64,000 nucleotides of DNA from an uncultured Pirellulaceae bacterium (GCA_937928555.1 CALFWR010000035.1:1-64000), one strand, 5' to 3'. Shown: positions 47,949 to 59,078, counted from the stretch's first letter. A program made the numbers and translations. Notes: generated by a model not told the origin, from the sequence alone.

Positions 47949-48947
47949 CTATCCCCGGCGACCGCCACGTTCTTCCATCTTCTTGTAGTAGTTTCGGGCA
48001 TTAAGGGAATCCATGAACGCTTTCCCCAGGGCACCGCACACCACCACACGAATCGCCCATCCCCATATCGAAAACAGTGCGAACGGGTTCAGAATGATCC
48101 CGACGATTTCAAGCCCAAGGTACAAGATCAACCCGACCAGGCTGCAGGTCATTGGGAAAACCTGAACTCCAAACGCGAGACCGATGTAGACGACGCCCAG
48201 CGAGATCCCAATCCCGTAGATGACTCGTTGTACCGACGTCAATTTATCGGACAGTTCTTTGATTTCATCGTCACTCAACGCGGGTTTACCGGCAGCGACG
48301 TCCTGCTCATTTGACCACTTGGCCATTTCCAGGCTTTCCGAGCCGACCGAAAAGAACAAAAATCCGTAGACCAATGCGACGAGCACGCCCATGATCAACA
48401 ACGTCATCGTGGCCTTATCCAGGGAATCCTTGACCGCCCCGTGGACTTTTTGCTTTTTATTGCGTCGCTTTTTTTTGCCCTTCCCGCCACTGACAAAATC
48501 ATCATCCTGATCAAACTGTGACTTGTGTCGCTGCCGGGCTTCTTCGGTGACAAAGGGATTGGCAACAACGTCGGCGACTTGATCGTTGCCAACGTCGATC
48601 GTGGCAGCGGCAGGATTGGTCGTCGAAGAACCCCCGGGGCTGAATCCCGGGTCCTGGACGACGTGATTACGAAGCGGATCGGGTCCTGCGGGGCTTGGCC
48701 CACCAAAGATTTCCGGTTGCTTGCGGATTGCTCCCAGTCCCATCTTGGCCAAAGTATCCGGGGCCGGCCCAGTTCGCGACGCAGCAGTCTTTCGGCCGGT
48801 TTGAGTTGCCTTGGTTTGAGTTGCTGTGGAAGCCGCTTTTGCCGAAAAGGCCTTGTTGCAGGAAGTGCATTTCACCTTCTTGCCCAGAGCCTTTTCCGGG
48901 ATTTTGTAGCGGGTTTGGCAGTGTGGGCAGGCGATATTCAGCGACAT
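47949..48947 (-). CDS. MJ0042-type zinc-finger membrane protein
   Basis: ACPHCQTRYKIPEKALGKKVKCTSCNKAF; TM segments at C-terminus. Confidence 0.8.
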   Translation of the reverse strand: MSLNIACPHCQTRYKIPEKALGKKVKCTSCNKAFSAKAASTATQTKATQTGRKTAASRTGPAPDTLAKMGLGAIRKQPEIFGGPSPAGPDPLRNHVVQDPGFSPGGSSTTNPAAATIDVGNDQVADVVANPFVTEEARQRHKSQFDQDDDFVSGGKGKKKRRNKKQKVHGAVKDSLDKATMTLLIMGVLVALVYGFLFFSVGSESLEMAKWSNEQDVAAGKPALSDDEIKELSDKLTSVQRVIYGIGISLGVVYIGLAFGVQVFPMTCSLVGLILYLGLEIVGIILNPFALFSIWGWAIRVVVCGALGKAFMDSLNARNYYKKMEERGGRRG

Positions 48948-49271
48948 AATTGCGTTCTAAAGCAAGCGAAATGGATTGCATCGAGTCTAACCGATCGGCT
49001 TGCAACTTGTAGGCAGATTCCTGACCTTCGGCCAATCGAAGCGATCCGAATAGTCATGGCGTCCCAGTCAGAAGGCTTGTTCTATTTGTCCTGATCGCGT
49101 GAACGAGCGTACAATTGGCGATAAGCTTGCCTTCGACCGGCCGCAAAGCGCATTGCTTCACACCAATGCCCAAAAAAACGTGGCAAATCCGGCGTCGCAC
49201 ACGCTAATTCCGGATTAGAATTGTGGGACTTCCGGAAACCTTCGGTAAAAGAACCATCAGACGGTGCATTG

Positions 49272-50816
49272 ATGCTAAATCGACTTTCTTTCAGCCTGTT
49301 GTTTTTGACTCTCGCGTTGACCGCCAATCTGGCTTTCGCGCAGCGGGGCTTCGTCTCCAACGCAAACGCATCGGCGGCAGGTTTGAATGTGGCCTGGTCC
49401 ACCCAGTTGGGAATCAGCGCCCGGGGCAAACTGGTCGACTGGCAACTGATTGTCGATGAAGACAATTCGACGGTCTACTACGTCGTCACCGCCGGCAATC
49501 GAAGAGAACTCTACGCCCAGTCGGACCTGAATCCATTCGGTCAGCCATGGGGCGTCGATGGCGCCAAAGCAAAAGCCGAAGAACGCAAAGAGCTTTTGGA
49601 TCTGGAGTACAAGTACTACGAAAAAGACATCGAAGTCACCGTGAGCAGCTTCGTGGTTCCCAACACCACCATTTTGGCATTGGGTGGCGACGGCCGAGTC
49701 GTTTCGATCGACGGGAACACGGGGGCCGTGAACTGGACCCAGGCTGTCGGCGACCCCACTCTTCCCAGCTCCGGGCTGGGAGCCAGCAAGAAACATGTCG
49801 CGGTCACCAACGGCTCACGCGTCTACTGCCTGGACTTCGACACAGGAAGAACGCTCTGGGATCGGAAATGTAAACACTCAGTTGTTTCGTCACCGATTTG
49901 CTCGGAAGACAACGTCTACGTTCCTCTGGCCAACGGTAGGCTTCAGGCGCTTGGGATGGAAAAACTCGGAGTCGACACTTTCACATTGGTTGGACACGGC
50001 GAATCGAGAGCAAGGCCGGTCATTACAGAGCAAAATGTGGTTTGGACCAACGAAGGCGGCGATGTCAACATTGCTCCCATCAGCGGTCGTCGGACGGTCA
50101 GCTTTCGACTCAACGCCTCCGCGCCGATCGTATCTGCTGCCACGGCAGGCCTTGGATTGATCTACTCAGCGTCGGTTGACGGATTCGTGTATGGAATTGA
50201 TGAACAGGTCGGCAAGCTGGATTGGAATGTCTCGACCGGAGCCGGCGTCACACAGTCCCCTGTCCTTCACGGCGGACACCTGTATGTGGTCACCGACGCG
50301 GACAAGCTGTTCCGCCTGGACGCCAAAGAAGGCCTTTTCAGTGATCGCTGGCAAGATCCTCTTTCGGGCATCAAAAAAATCGTTGGCTTTGGCAAACAAA
50401 CCATCTACTGCCTCGACTCCGGCGGCGGCCTGGTGGGCGTGGATCGCGAAACCAAAGCCGTTACCAAGCGTATTGCCTCTTCCAATATCGAGTTGGTCCT
50501 GACCAATGACATCACCGATCGCCTGTTTCTGGCAACGGAAACGGGTTTTGTCCAATGCCTTCACGAGACCGCCAGTTTGCAGCCCAAACTGCTTGACGCC
50601 GAAGGCATGGGGTCGGGAACCAGAGGATCCGGGTCGAAAGACGGTTCCGGGACCAAAGGCTCTGGCACCAAAGGCTCTGGCACCAAAGATGGCTCTTCAA
50701 CGAAAGACAGCGACAATCCGTTTGGGGAAAGTTCCGACGACGACGGCAGCAATCCGTTTGGAGAAAGTTCCGACGAAGACGAAGACGAAGACGACAGCAA
50801 CCCGTTTGGTGGCTAG
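49272..50816 (+). CDS. Secreted PQQ-like beta-propeller protein with acidic NPFG tail
   Basis: Signal peptide; GDGRVVSIDGNTGAVNWTQ blades; NPFGESSDDDGSNPFGESSDEDEDEDDSNPFGG. Confidence 0.82.
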   Translation: MLNRLSFSLLFLTLALTANLAFAQRGFVSNANASAAGLNVAWSTQLGISARGKLVDWQLIVDEDNSTVYYVVTAGNRRELYAQSDLNPFGQPWGVDGAKAKAEERKELLDLEYKYYEKDIEVTVSSFVVPNTTILALGGDGRVVSIDGNTGAVNWTQAVGDPTLPSSGLGASKKHVAVTNGSRVYCLDFDTGRTLWDRKCKHSVVSSPICSEDNVYVPLANGRLQALGMEKLGVDTFTLVGHGESRARPVITEQNVVWTNEGGDVNIAPISGRRTVSFRLNASAPIVSAATAGLGLIYSASVDGFVYGIDEQVGKLDWNVSTGAGVTQSPVLHGGHLYVVTDADKLFRLDAKEGLFSDRWQDPLSGIKKIVGFGKQTIYCLDSGGGLVGVDRETKAVTKRIASSNIELVLTNDITDRLFLATETGFVQCLHETASLQPKLLDAEGMGSGTRGSGSKDGSGTKGSGTKGSGTKDGSSTKDSDNPFGESSDDDGSNPFGESSDEDEDEDDSNPFGG

Positions 50817-50966
50817 TCGTGGAGCGGCTAATCGTTGGGCGACCGGTAGTCGGAGCGTTTTGTCGACCGGGCAACAACTTTGCTGATGCTGTAATTGCGT
50901 GGCTTGACGTTCTGCTTTCGGGCACCACAATCATCGCTTTCACTCTCGAATCCGGGCGAATGATTT

Positions 50967-52538
50967 ATGGACTCCTCTGCGGTCAAGCGTGCACTCATTA
51001 GCGTCAGCAACAAGCTGGGCATCGTCGATTTCGCCAAAGGCTTGGTTGAATCGAATGTTGAAATTTACAGCACCGGAGGAACACGCAAGCATCTGGAACA
51101 AGCCGGCGTCGAAGTCATCGACGTTTCGCAGTACACCGGTTTCCCGGAAATGATGGATGGCCGCGTCAAAACGCTCCATCCCAAAATCTTTGCCGGAATT
51201 CTGGCTCGCCGTGACCGGACCGATGACCTCGAATCCATGTCCGACCATGAAATCGTTCCGTTCGATCTGGTCGTGGTCAACCTGTATCCCTTTGCCGCGA
51301 CCATCGCCAAACCCGATGTGAAAATCGAAGAGGCCATCGAGCAAATCGACATCGGTGGTCCCAGTCTGATTCGTGCTGCGGCAAAGAACAGCGACTACGT
51401 GACCGTCGTCTCCAACCCGAACCAGTACGCGGAAGTTCTGGACGAAATCCAACGTGAAGGCAATACCACGCATGAGCTTCGCCGTCGTTTGATGGCCCAG
51501 GCTTTTCAGCATACCGCCAACTACGACCTGTTCATCGCCGATTACTTTTCCGGCCAGTCCGAAAGCGGTGCTTTCCCGGCGACGATGACGCTTGTGATGA
51601 GCCGCAAGTCGGGGCTTCGATACGGCGAGAACAGCCATCAACGTGGTGCCGTCTACAGGCAGGAAGGCAGTCGTGACGCCTGCATCGTGAACTCGCGCCA
51701 GCTTCACGGGAAAGAGCTTTCCTACAACAACTTCCTCGACCTGGACAGCGCACTGAACATCGTACGCTGCTTTCCAGGCCCGGCTTGTAGCGTGATCAAA
51801 CACAACAATCCCTGTGGTGCAGCGTTGGCAGAGAACCTCGTTGACGCAGTGCGTAAAGGCTTCGCCGGCGACCCGATCAGTGCCTTTGGAAGCGTCATTG
51901 GGCTGAATCGAAACGTGGACAGCGAAACGGCTGAATTTCTCGCCGGAGAAGATTTCTTCGTCGAAGCCATCGTAGCGCCCGGCTTTGACGACAAAGCCCT
52001 CGAAATTCTCGTGACCAAACCCAAGTGGCGGAAAAACGTCCGGCTTTTGAAAGTCGGCGAACTTGAGCCTCTGGTCTCCAGTCAGGAGATCCGGCAACTC
52101 GTCGGCGGCGTGTTGGTTCAGGACAGCGACACGCTGGCAGACGAACCGGAACAATGGAAAGTCGCAACCGACAATCAGCCGTCCGAGCAGTTGATGCAAG
52201 AACTCGCGTTTGCGTGGGCGATGGTTCGGCACGTCAAATCCAATGCCATCCTGCTGGCCAAAGACTTTTCACTTGTTGGCGTCGGGGCGGGGCAGATGAG
52301 CCGCGTTGATTCGGTCAACATTTCGATCCAAAAAGCTGGCCCGGAGCGAGCCAAGGGAGCAGTTTTGGCTTCCGATGCGTTTTTCCCGTTTGCCGATTCG
52401 ATCGCCCAGGCGGCAGAAGCTGGTGTGGCGGCCATCATTCAACCCGGTGGAAGTATCCGCGACCAGGAAGTCATCGATGCTTGTAATGAGCACGGTATTG
52501 CGATGGTGTTGACCGGTCGCCGACATTTTCGGCATTAA
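50967..52538 (+). CDS. purH: Bifunctional AICAR formyltransferase/IMP cyclohydrolase
   Basis: [60 protein letters not shown]. Confidence 0.97.
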   Translation: MDSSAVKRALISVSNKLGIVDFAKGLVESNVEIYSTGGTRKHLEQAGVEVIDVSQYTGFPEMMDGRVKTLHPKIFAGILARRDRTDDLESMSDHEIVPFDLVVVNLYPFAATIAKPDVKIEEAIEQIDIGGPSLIRAAAKNSDYVTVVSNPNQYAEVLDEIQREGNTTHELRRRLMAQAFQHTANYDLFIADYFSGQSESGAFPATMTLVMSRKSGLRYGENSHQRGAVYRQEGSRDACIVNSRQLHGKELSYNNFLDLDSALNIVRCFPGPACSVIKHNNPCGAALAENLVDAVRKGFAGDPISAFGSVIGLNRNVDSETAEFLAGEDFFVEAIVAPGFDDKALEILVTKPKWRKNVRLLKVGELEPLVSSQEIRQLVGGVLVQDSDTLADEPEQWKVATDNQPSEQLMQELAFAWAMVRHVKSNAILLAKDFSLVGVGAGQMSRVDSVNISIQKAGPERAKGAVLASDAFFPFADSIAQAAEAGVAAIIQPGGSIRDQEVIDACNEHGIAMVLTGRRHFRH

Positions 52539-52568
52539 CAAATCTGATCCTCTTTTGAACTGGAAATT

Positions 52569-53051
52569 GTGGTGGACATTGGTGAACTACTGGCGATCCT
52601 CTCGCGATGGGTACATATTCTTGGTGTCATCGTGCTCGTTGGAGGAACGTTTTTCCTGCGGTTTGTCGTTCTGCATGCCGGAATTCCGGAAGAGAATCGA
52701 CAGGCGATGCGTAAGCCATGGGGCATCATGGTTGGCGCCGCGGCGCTGTTGCTGATTGTCAGCGGCCTGTACAACTTCGCACTCAAAGCGGTTGGGTTTG
52801 AACTCGCTGGGATCTACAACGGCCTGGTGTTACTCAAAGTCGTACTGGGGCTGTTTGTGTTTTGGCTTTCGGCAGTACTAACGGGTCGCAGCGACAGGGC
52901 GCAGAGGTTTCGTCAGCGGGAGAAGTTTTGGCTGAACATCGCCTGCGGTGGCCTGTTGGTTATCGTTTTGGCCGCTGGTTTCATGAAAATGGATTCGGCA
53001 AGCTACACCAAGAAGGTCAAATCAGACAAAAGCCAGGTTGAAGCAAAGTAG
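52569..53051 (+). CDS. CopD-like four-TM membrane protein
   Basis: ILSRWVHILGVIVLVGGTFFLRF and further hydrophobic segments. Confidence 0.6.
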   Translation: MVDIGELLAILSRWVHILGVIVLVGGTFFLRFVVLHAGIPEENRQAMRKPWGIMVGAAALLLIVSGLYNFALKAVGFELAGIYNGLVLLKVVLGLFVFWLSAVLTGRSDRAQRFRQREKFWLNIACGGLLVIVLAAGFMKMDSASYTKKVKSDKSQVEAK

Positions 53052-53144
53052 TAGGCAAACGCCGTGTGCCGTCCATTATTGAAAAGATGGCACACGGAGT
53101 GAGCCTAATCTGACCGCAACGGCACACTGAGTGTGCCTACTACT
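53048..53144. repeat. 97-bp inverted-repeat element between convergent genes
   Basis: Arms AGTAGTAGGCAAACGCCGTGTGCCGT / ACGGCACACTGAGTGTGCCTACTACT. Confidence 0.65.
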
Positions 53145-53871
53145 TTTCCACCGCGAACGGTGGCTCTTCGTCCGCCAACTGGGCAAGCGCATTGGCGGCG
53201 GCACGCTGTTCGGCTTCTTTCTTGTTGCGGCCCCAAGCCGGAGAGAAATCGCGTTTGTTCACATGAGCCGCAATCAGGAACTCTTTCTTGTGGTCCGGAC
53301 CACGGGCTTCCACCAGCCGATAGTTGGGCGGGATGTTGAACCGCCGTTGGGAATATTGCTGAAGCTCCGACTTGTAGTTGATCTCCAAACGGCCTTCGAC
53401 CGCCGCATCCACATGACGCTCAACGAGCGGCATCAGTATCTCGCGGACCGCTTCCATTCCACCGTCGAGATAAATCGCACCCACGATCGATTCGACAGCG
53501 TTGGCGACCAGTGAGCGGGGGACCTTGCCCAGCGAACCAACTCCCTTGCCAACCACGAGGATTCGCTCGATCCCTAATTCCATCCCCATTCGCGTACACG
53601 TCTGACGGGACACAACGTTGGATTTGACTTTCGTCAGTTCGCCTTCAAGCCAATTCGGATAGCGATGGAAAAGATACTCGCAAACCGTGAAACCCAGAAT
53701 TGAATCGCCTAGGAATTCCAGCCGCTCGTAAGAGTTCACACGCTTTTCCGCGTAGGACGAATGCGTGATCGCTTCGGCCAGCAGGCTTTTGTTTTGAAAA
53801 TGGTAGCCCAGCAGCTCTTCGCAGGACTCTACGAGGCTTTCTTGCGAATCAGGTTTACGAGTTGTATCCAA
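53140..53871 (-). CDS. rnc: Ribonuclease III
   Basis: ERLEFLGDSILGFTVCEYLF; C-terminal dsRNA-binding KKEAEQRAAANAL. Confidence 0.95.
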   Translation of the reverse strand: MDTTRKPDSQESLVESCEELLGYHFQNKSLLAEAITHSSYAEKRVNSYERLEFLGDSILGFTVCEYLFHRYPNWLEGELTKVKSNVVSRQTCTRMGMELGIERILVVGKGVGSLGKVPRSLVANAVESIVGAIYLDGGMEAVREILMPLVERHVDAAVEGRLEINYKSELQQYSQRRFNIPPNYRLVEARGPDHKKEFLIAAHVNKRDFSPAWGRNKKEAEQRAAANALAQLADEEPPFAVEK

Positions 53872-53898
53872 TGACGCAATTCCGTGCTTTGCTCACCC

Positions 53899-55263
53899 TT
53901 AAGTGACTACATTCTGATCGGACTTGAGCTGATCCGCAATCAGGAAAGCTACTTCCATGGCCTGATCGTAATTTAATCTCGGGTCCACGGCGCTCTTATA
54001 CGCCTTCACAAGGTCCGGTTCGCCGATCTGACCCTGCCCACCGATGCATTCGGTCACATTGTCGCCCGTCATTTCCAGATGAATACCGCCCAAAATCGTG
54101 CCTTGTTGTCGATGAATCCGAAACTGTTGCTGAATCTCTTCAATAATCCGGTCAAAACTGCGGGTCTTGATGCCGGCGTTGGTGGAAAAAGTATTTCCAT
54201 GCATCGGATCGCAGGTATGCAGCACCCCTACGCCTGATTCTTGGATCGCGTCAAGAATCACTGGCAAACGTTCAACCACTTCGTCGACGCCGTAGCGGTG
54301 GATCAACGTTACTTTTCCGGCTTCGTTTGCAGGATTCAGAGTCCGAATCAGGGCCACCAATTCTTCTGGTTCAAATTTTGGCCCGACTTTGATGCCAATC
54401 GGATTGTCGATCCCGCGAAAATACTCCACATGCGCCCCATTGGTGTCCCTTGTTCGGTAACCGATCCACGGAAAGTGAGTGCTCATGTTGTACCAACCTT
54501 CGCGGCGCGGAACCCGCCGCGTCTGAGCCTGCTCATAGCTCAGGTGCAGACCTTCATGCGAGGTGAATACATCAACCGATCCGCTGTTGCGGAATTCTGC
54601 GCCGCGGACAACTTCCATGAATTGCAACGCGTCGGTGATCGACGAAACCATTTTCTGGTACTTCGTCGACAGGTCCGAGTCTCCCACAAAATCAAGCGAC
54701 CAGTTTTCGGGATGGTGCAAGTCAGCGAATCCACCACCACAAAGCGAGCGAATAAAGTTCAGCGTCAAAGCTGCTCTTTCGTATCCGCGAAGCAACAGTT
54801 CAGGATCCGGCTTGCGATCGGATTCGGTAAATCCGCTTCGGTTGACAATGTCGCCACGGTAGACCTCCAGAGTCACGCCGTCGCGAGTTTCAGTATCGCT
54901 GGATCGCGGTTTGGCATACTGGCCGGCAACCCGTCCAACCCGGACGACTTTTTTCATACCGCCATAGATCAACACAAAGCTCATCTGCATCAGAACTTTG
55001 AGGTTCCGAACAATCGAATCATTGTCGCAATCATCAAGGCTCTCACTGCAGTCGCCCGCTTGCAACAAAAACGCTTCGCCTCGGGAAGCCGCAGCCAATT
55101 GCGATTTCAAGCTTTCGATTTCCCAACTGGTTACCAACGGCGGAAGCTTTGCCAGCTTTTGAAGCGCGTCCTGAAGCTGTTCTTTGTCCGGATAAGTCGG
55201 CTGCTGCAGCACAACTTTTTGTTGCCACGAACCGGGAGTCCAGTTGTCAGGGTTGGTTGCCAT
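53899..55263 (-). CDS. Class II 3-deoxy-7-phosphoheptulonate synthase
   Basis: EAFLLQAGDCSESL; VGRVAGQYAKPRSSDTE; CDPMHGNT; GIHLEMTGDNVTEC. Confidence 0.96.
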   Translation of the reverse strand: MATNPDNWTPGSWQQKVVLQQPTYPDKEQLQDALQKLAKLPPLVTSWEIESLKSQLAAASRGEAFLLQAGDCSESLDDCDNDSIVRNLKVLMQMSFVLIYGGMKKVVRVGRVAGQYAKPRSSDTETRDGVTLEVYRGDIVNRSGFTESDRKPDPELLLRGYERAALTLNFIRSLCGGGFADLHHPENWSLDFVGDSDLSTKYQKMVSSITDALQFMEVVRGAEFRNSGSVDVFTSHEGLHLSYEQAQTRRVPRREGWYNMSTHFPWIGYRTRDTNGAHVEYFRGIDNPIGIKVGPKFEPEELVALIRTLNPANEAGKVTLIHRYGVDEVVERLPVILDAIQESGVGVLHTCDPMHGNTFSTNAGIKTRSFDRIIEEIQQQFRIHRQQGTILGGIHLEMTGDNVTECIGGQGQIGEPDLVKAYKSAVDPRLNYDQAMEVAFLIADQLKSDQNVVT

Positions 55264-55367
55264 CCAGAGAATCGCCAAACACGGGGACAGTTTGATAATC
55301 GGGGATTAGAATATCCGGCTGCCTTTTTTGAAAGCCAGTTCTTTGCAGTGCTCCCGAGGAATCCACG

Positions 55368-56021
55368 TTGGCAAAAAGCTCCACATTGATCATCGGTATT
55401 GCCGGTCCATCCGCCTCTGGCAAAAGCTTGTTCGCCCAAAATCTGCAATCCAAACTTGCAGAACAGCTTTCGGTCGCGATTCTCAGCGCCGATTCGTACT
55501 ATCGGTCGCAAGCCCATCTGACAGAAACGCAACGCACCCAAATCAATTACGACCACCCCGATGCGATCGAACATGCCCTTCTGATCCAGCATGCCCAAAG
55601 TATCGCCAACGGCGATTCAGTCGACGTGCCGGACTACAGTTTCCGCAAACATGACCGAACCGCAGAAACTCGCCGAATCGGTAAAGTCGACGTTCTGATT
55701 GTCGAAGGAATCCTCGTCCTTCACTGGAAACAACTCCGCGACCTGATGCAGCTCAGGATCTTCATTGATGTCCCCCTGGAAGTCTGCCAGAAGCGAAGAA
55801 TTGAACGCGATGCGACCCACCGTGGGAGGTCTGTTCGGTCTGTTATCGAACAGTTTCAGCGGCAGGTTCGCCCCATGTATTCTCAGTTCGTCAACCCTTC
55901 GATGCGCGAGGCAGATCTAATCGTGCCCGGAGGCGGAAACAACGGCAAATGCGTCAATGTCGTGTATGCGTGGTGTCTTTTTCGAAAATCCGCGGTTCAG
56001 TCGGTCAAAAGGAATAAATAG
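55368..56021 (+). CDS. udk: Uridine kinase
   Basis: IGIAGPSASGKSLFAQNL; DYDHPDAIEHALL-like region; DVLIVEGILVLHW. Confidence 0.9.
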   Translation: MAKSSTLIIGIAGPSASGKSLFAQNLQSKLAEQLSVAILSADSYYRSQAHLTETQRTQINYDHPDAIEHALLIQHAQSIANGDSVDVPDYSFRKHDRTAETRRIGKVDVLIVEGILVLHWKQLRDLMQLRIFIDVPLEVCQKRRIERDATHRGRSVRSVIEQFQRQVRPMYSQFVNPSMREADLIVPGGGNNGKCVNVVYAWCLFRKSAVQSVKRNK

Positions 56022-56184
56022 GGAATCTGACCGGAACGGAACCGGCGGGACGCGTCCCGTTTACTTGTTTTTTGTGCGCACAATCAAATAGAATGGGATT
56101 GTTGTGCTCTGGCAATTACAATGCTAGCGGGGCCTTATCTTGCACTTTCTTCCAGTTTTCAACGCCCTCCAAAATTTTCGCGTC

Positions 56185-56523
56185 ATGTCTCAAACACCAA
56201 AAGTAGAACCACCTGCCGTCGATGGCGTCGAACCTGCTCCTCGGCCAGTTCAGAGTTCAGAGGCATCCGAGGGCCGTCGCAAGTCACGTAAGAGACGCCG
56301 CCTGATTTGCTTTCACTGCAATCGACCCGAAGGCCACTACGTCCCTTACAAGGGATCGTGGTTCTACTCTTTCTTTGTTGGCATGTCCTTTGGACTGGTG
56401 AACATATTTGGCCCCTACCGTTGCCAATGTTGCGGAAAGCAACGTCTGATGTTCACGAATTGGCTTAATCCGCTCTACCACATTCGCGGCTTCCGACACC
56501 GCGTGGCCACACGCCGCCGATAA
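56185..56523 (+). CDS. Hypothetical protein with two CxxC motifs
   Basis: ICFHCNRPEGHYVPYKGSWFYSFF...YRCQCCGKQR. Confidence 0.6.
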   Translation: MSQTPKVEPPAVDGVEPAPRPVQSSEASEGRRKSRKRRRLICFHCNRPEGHYVPYKGSWFYSFFVGMSFGLVNIFGPYRCQCCGKQRLMFTNWLNPLYHIRGFRHRVATRRR

Positions 56524-56603
56524 TTCTCCCAATCGCCTCACGCTGTGTAGCAATGCTGCGGGCTCGCCCGAGGGCTGGCAGTTTGTTGGCTTGGTTGCCG
56601 AAA

Positions 56604-56675
56604 TGGCATGACAGTCGCAAAATGGCATGACAGTCGCAAAAGGGCATGACAGTCGCAAAAGGGCATGACGGTTGC
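56604..56675. repeat. 19-bp tandem repeat, 4 units
   Basis: GGCATGACAGTCGCAAAAT/G recurring at 56605, 56624, 56643, 56662. Confidence 0.95.
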
Positions 56676-56693
56676 TTAACGCTTGGCGATAGC

Positions 56694-57383
56694 TCAACCC
56701 TGTTCACGGAACCGGTAGCCGATGCCGCGAACGGTCTGGATGAAGTCGTTGTCGTCGCCGATCTTCTTGCGAAGCGAACGAATGTGGACGTCGATGGTAC
56801 GCTCCAGAACCAGAGCGTCGCCGCCAAGGGCCGCTTCGATCAGCTCGCTGCGGTCAAACGCCCTGCCCGGCTGAAGGATTAGCGTGTTCAACAATCGAAA
56901 CTCGCTGGGGGTCAACTCGACGCCTGTCCCGTTGACGGTGACTCGGTGGCGGATGCGGTCGATCGTGATTCCGCCCAATGTCGTGATGTCGCCAGAACTG
57001 CTCCTGCTGTTGCGACGACGTAGCAGCGATTTGATTCGCTCCATCAGAATCTTCACGCTGAAGGGCTTGACCACATAGTCGTCTGCTCCAACAGAAAATC
57101 CAACGATCTGATCGGTCTCTTCGCCCTTTGCGGTCAGCATCAAAATCGACGCGTCCTGCGTTTCGGGTGCCGCCCGCAACCGTTTACAGACCTCTAGGCC
57201 GTCGATCACCGGAATCATCAAATCCAGAATCACAACATCAGGCAGCCTCAGCCGAGCCTGATTCAACGCGTCCAGGCCGTCGGTTGAGGTGATCGTTTCG
57301 TAGCCCGCGTTGTCCAGGTTGTATCGTAGAACTTCCGCAATCGCGCGGTCGTCTTCGACAATAAGAACGGTGGCCTTAGGCAT
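56694..57383 (-). CDS. phoB: PhoB-type response regulator
   Basis: VLIVEDDRAIAEVLRYNL; LDLMIPVIDGLEVC; winged helix ELTPSEFRLLNTL. Confidence 0.92.
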   Translation of the reverse strand: MPKATVLIVEDDRAIAEVLRYNLDNAGYETITSTDGLDALNQARLRLPDVVILDLMIPVIDGLEVCKRLRAAPETQDASILMLTAKGEETDQIVGFSVGADDYVVKPFSVKILMERIKSLLRRRNSRSSSGDITTLGGITIDRIRHRVTVNGTGVELTPSEFRLLNTLILQPGRAFDRSELIEAALGGDALVLERTIDVHIRSLRKKIGDDNDFIQTVRGIGYRFREQG

Positions 57384-58068
57384 TTCCGGTTTCTTTTTTC
57401 GTGGGTTCAAAATCGCTGTGCTGATGACGGACGATGTCGCCATCAACCAGATAAATGACGTCCTCGGCAATGTTTTCTGCAAGGTCGGCGACTCGCTCGA
57501 TGTGACGCGAGGCCGAAAAACAGTGCAGCGCCGGTTCCACCAGCGACGGATCCTTTCGCATCAACGTTTTCAGTTCGCTGATGATTTCGAGGTTGTAGCG
57601 GTCCACTTCGGCGTCGAGCGATATCACGTGACGCGCCAGGTCGGCATTAGAATCGACGAACGAATCCAGGGCCGTGCGAATCATCTTTTTGGCTTCGTTA
57701 ACCATCGTCGGCAATTCGTCGGGCATCGGGAAGTAAGGATGCTGATGCATGCATTCGGCTCGTTCGGCGATGTTGCAGGACAAGTCCGCCATGCGTTCGA
57801 GTTCCACGTTGATTTTCATCACCGTTGCGATGCGGCGCAGGTCGCCAGCAAAGGGCTGGTGCAAGGCAAGGATTTTCAGACAATCCTCTTCGATTTCGAC
57901 TTCCATGGTGTTGACCAGCGTGTCGGCTTCGATGACTTCTTTGGCCAAATCGACGTGCTTCTCGCAAAGGGCACGGACGGCTTTGTCGATCATCTTTTCA
58001 ACGATCCCAAAAAGGTTCATCAGCTTCTGGTGAAGCAGATGAATGTCGCGTTCGAGATGTTTTGACAT
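57376..58068 (-). CDS. phoU: Phosphate signalling protein
   Basis: IHLLHQKLMNLFGIVEKMIDKAV; RRIATVMKINVELERMADL. Confidence 0.95.
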   Translation of the reverse strand: MSKHLERDIHLLHQKLMNLFGIVEKMIDKAVRALCEKHVDLAKEVIEADTLVNTMEVEIEEDCLKILALHQPFAGDLRRIATVMKINVELERMADLSCNIAERAECMHQHPYFPMPDELPTMVNEAKKMIRTALDSFVDSNADLARHVISLDAEVDRYNLEIISELKTLMRKDPSLVEPALHCFSASRHIERVADLAENIAEDVIYLVDGDIVRHQHSDFEPTKKETGNA

Positions 58069-58233
58069 AGGGGAAACTCAATCCTGTTTGAGTAAGTCGG
58101 TTGCAATGACGAGCCACGAGTTGTGTGACTTCGGGTGCCCGGCAAAAAATTGAGCCGTTGGCCACAAGGCCTCGGGTACCTGCTCAAAAAGTGGTCCGCT
58201 TGATATCGACACCAGCCTACACGCCTTGGCTCA

Positions 58234-59067
58234 CTAACCGAATTTGCCGGTAACGTAATCTTCTGTTTGCTTGTTCTGCGGATTGGTGAACAGGTCTCGC
58301 GTCGGGCCGGCTTCGATGATTTTTCCTTCAAAGAAAAAGACCGTCCGGTCGCTGCAGCGGGCTGCCTGCTGCATGTTGTGCGTCACAATCACAATCGTGT
58401 ATTGCTTTCGCAATTCAAAAATCAGATCCTCGATCTTTGACGTCGAAGCCGGATCGAGCGCCGAACAGGGCTCATCCATCAGCAGAATTTCAGGACCGAT
58501 CGCGATCGCACGGGCGATGCACAGTCGCTGCTGCTGACCGCCGGAAAGCCCCAACGCTGACTGGTTGAGTCGATCTTTGACTTCTCCCCACAGCGCCGAT
58601 TTTTTCAGCGACCATTCAACGAGATCATCAAGGTCCGCCCGGCTCAACCCTTTGTAATGCAAACGAGGTCCGAAGGCGATGTTTTCGTAGATCGATTTGG
58701 GAAACGGATTCGGTTTTTGAAAGACCATCCCGATGCGGCGCCGCAGTGCGACCACGTCCGTCGATTTGGCAAGGATGTCGGTGTCGCCAAGCTGCAACGT
58801 TCCTGCGGCGCGAGCGATTGGAACGACATCGTTCATCCGGTTGATCCATTTCAGCAACGTACTTTTGCCGCAACCGCTGGGACCGATGAAGGCCGTGACA
58901 CGCTTTTCGGGAATGGACAGGTTCAGGTCATGCAGTGCCTGAAAATCTGCGTACCACGCATTAAAGTTCCGCATCTCGACCATGATATTTTCGCTGGTCT
59001 GATCCGGTTCGCTCGACACCATGAATGTCGTCGGCTTGGCCACGGCAATCGTTTCTGTTTGATTCAT
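58234..59067 (-). CDS. pstB: Phosphate ABC transporter ATP-binding protein
   Basis: [49 protein letters not shown]. Confidence 0.97.
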   Translation of the reverse strand: MNQTETIAVAKPTTFMVSSEPDQTSENIMVEMRNFNAWYADFQALHDLNLSIPEKRVTAFIGPSGCGKSTLLKWINRMNDVVPIARAAGTLQLGDTDILAKSTDVVALRRRIGMVFQKPNPFPKSIYENIAFGPRLHYKGLSRADLDDLVEWSLKKSALWGEVKDRLNQSALGLSGGQQQRLCIARAIAIGPEILLMDEPCSALDPASTSKIEDLIFELRKQYTIVIVTHNMQQAARCSDRTVFFFEGKIIEAGPTRDLFTNPQNKQTEDYVTGKFG

Positions 59068-59078
59068 AATCTGCCTGT

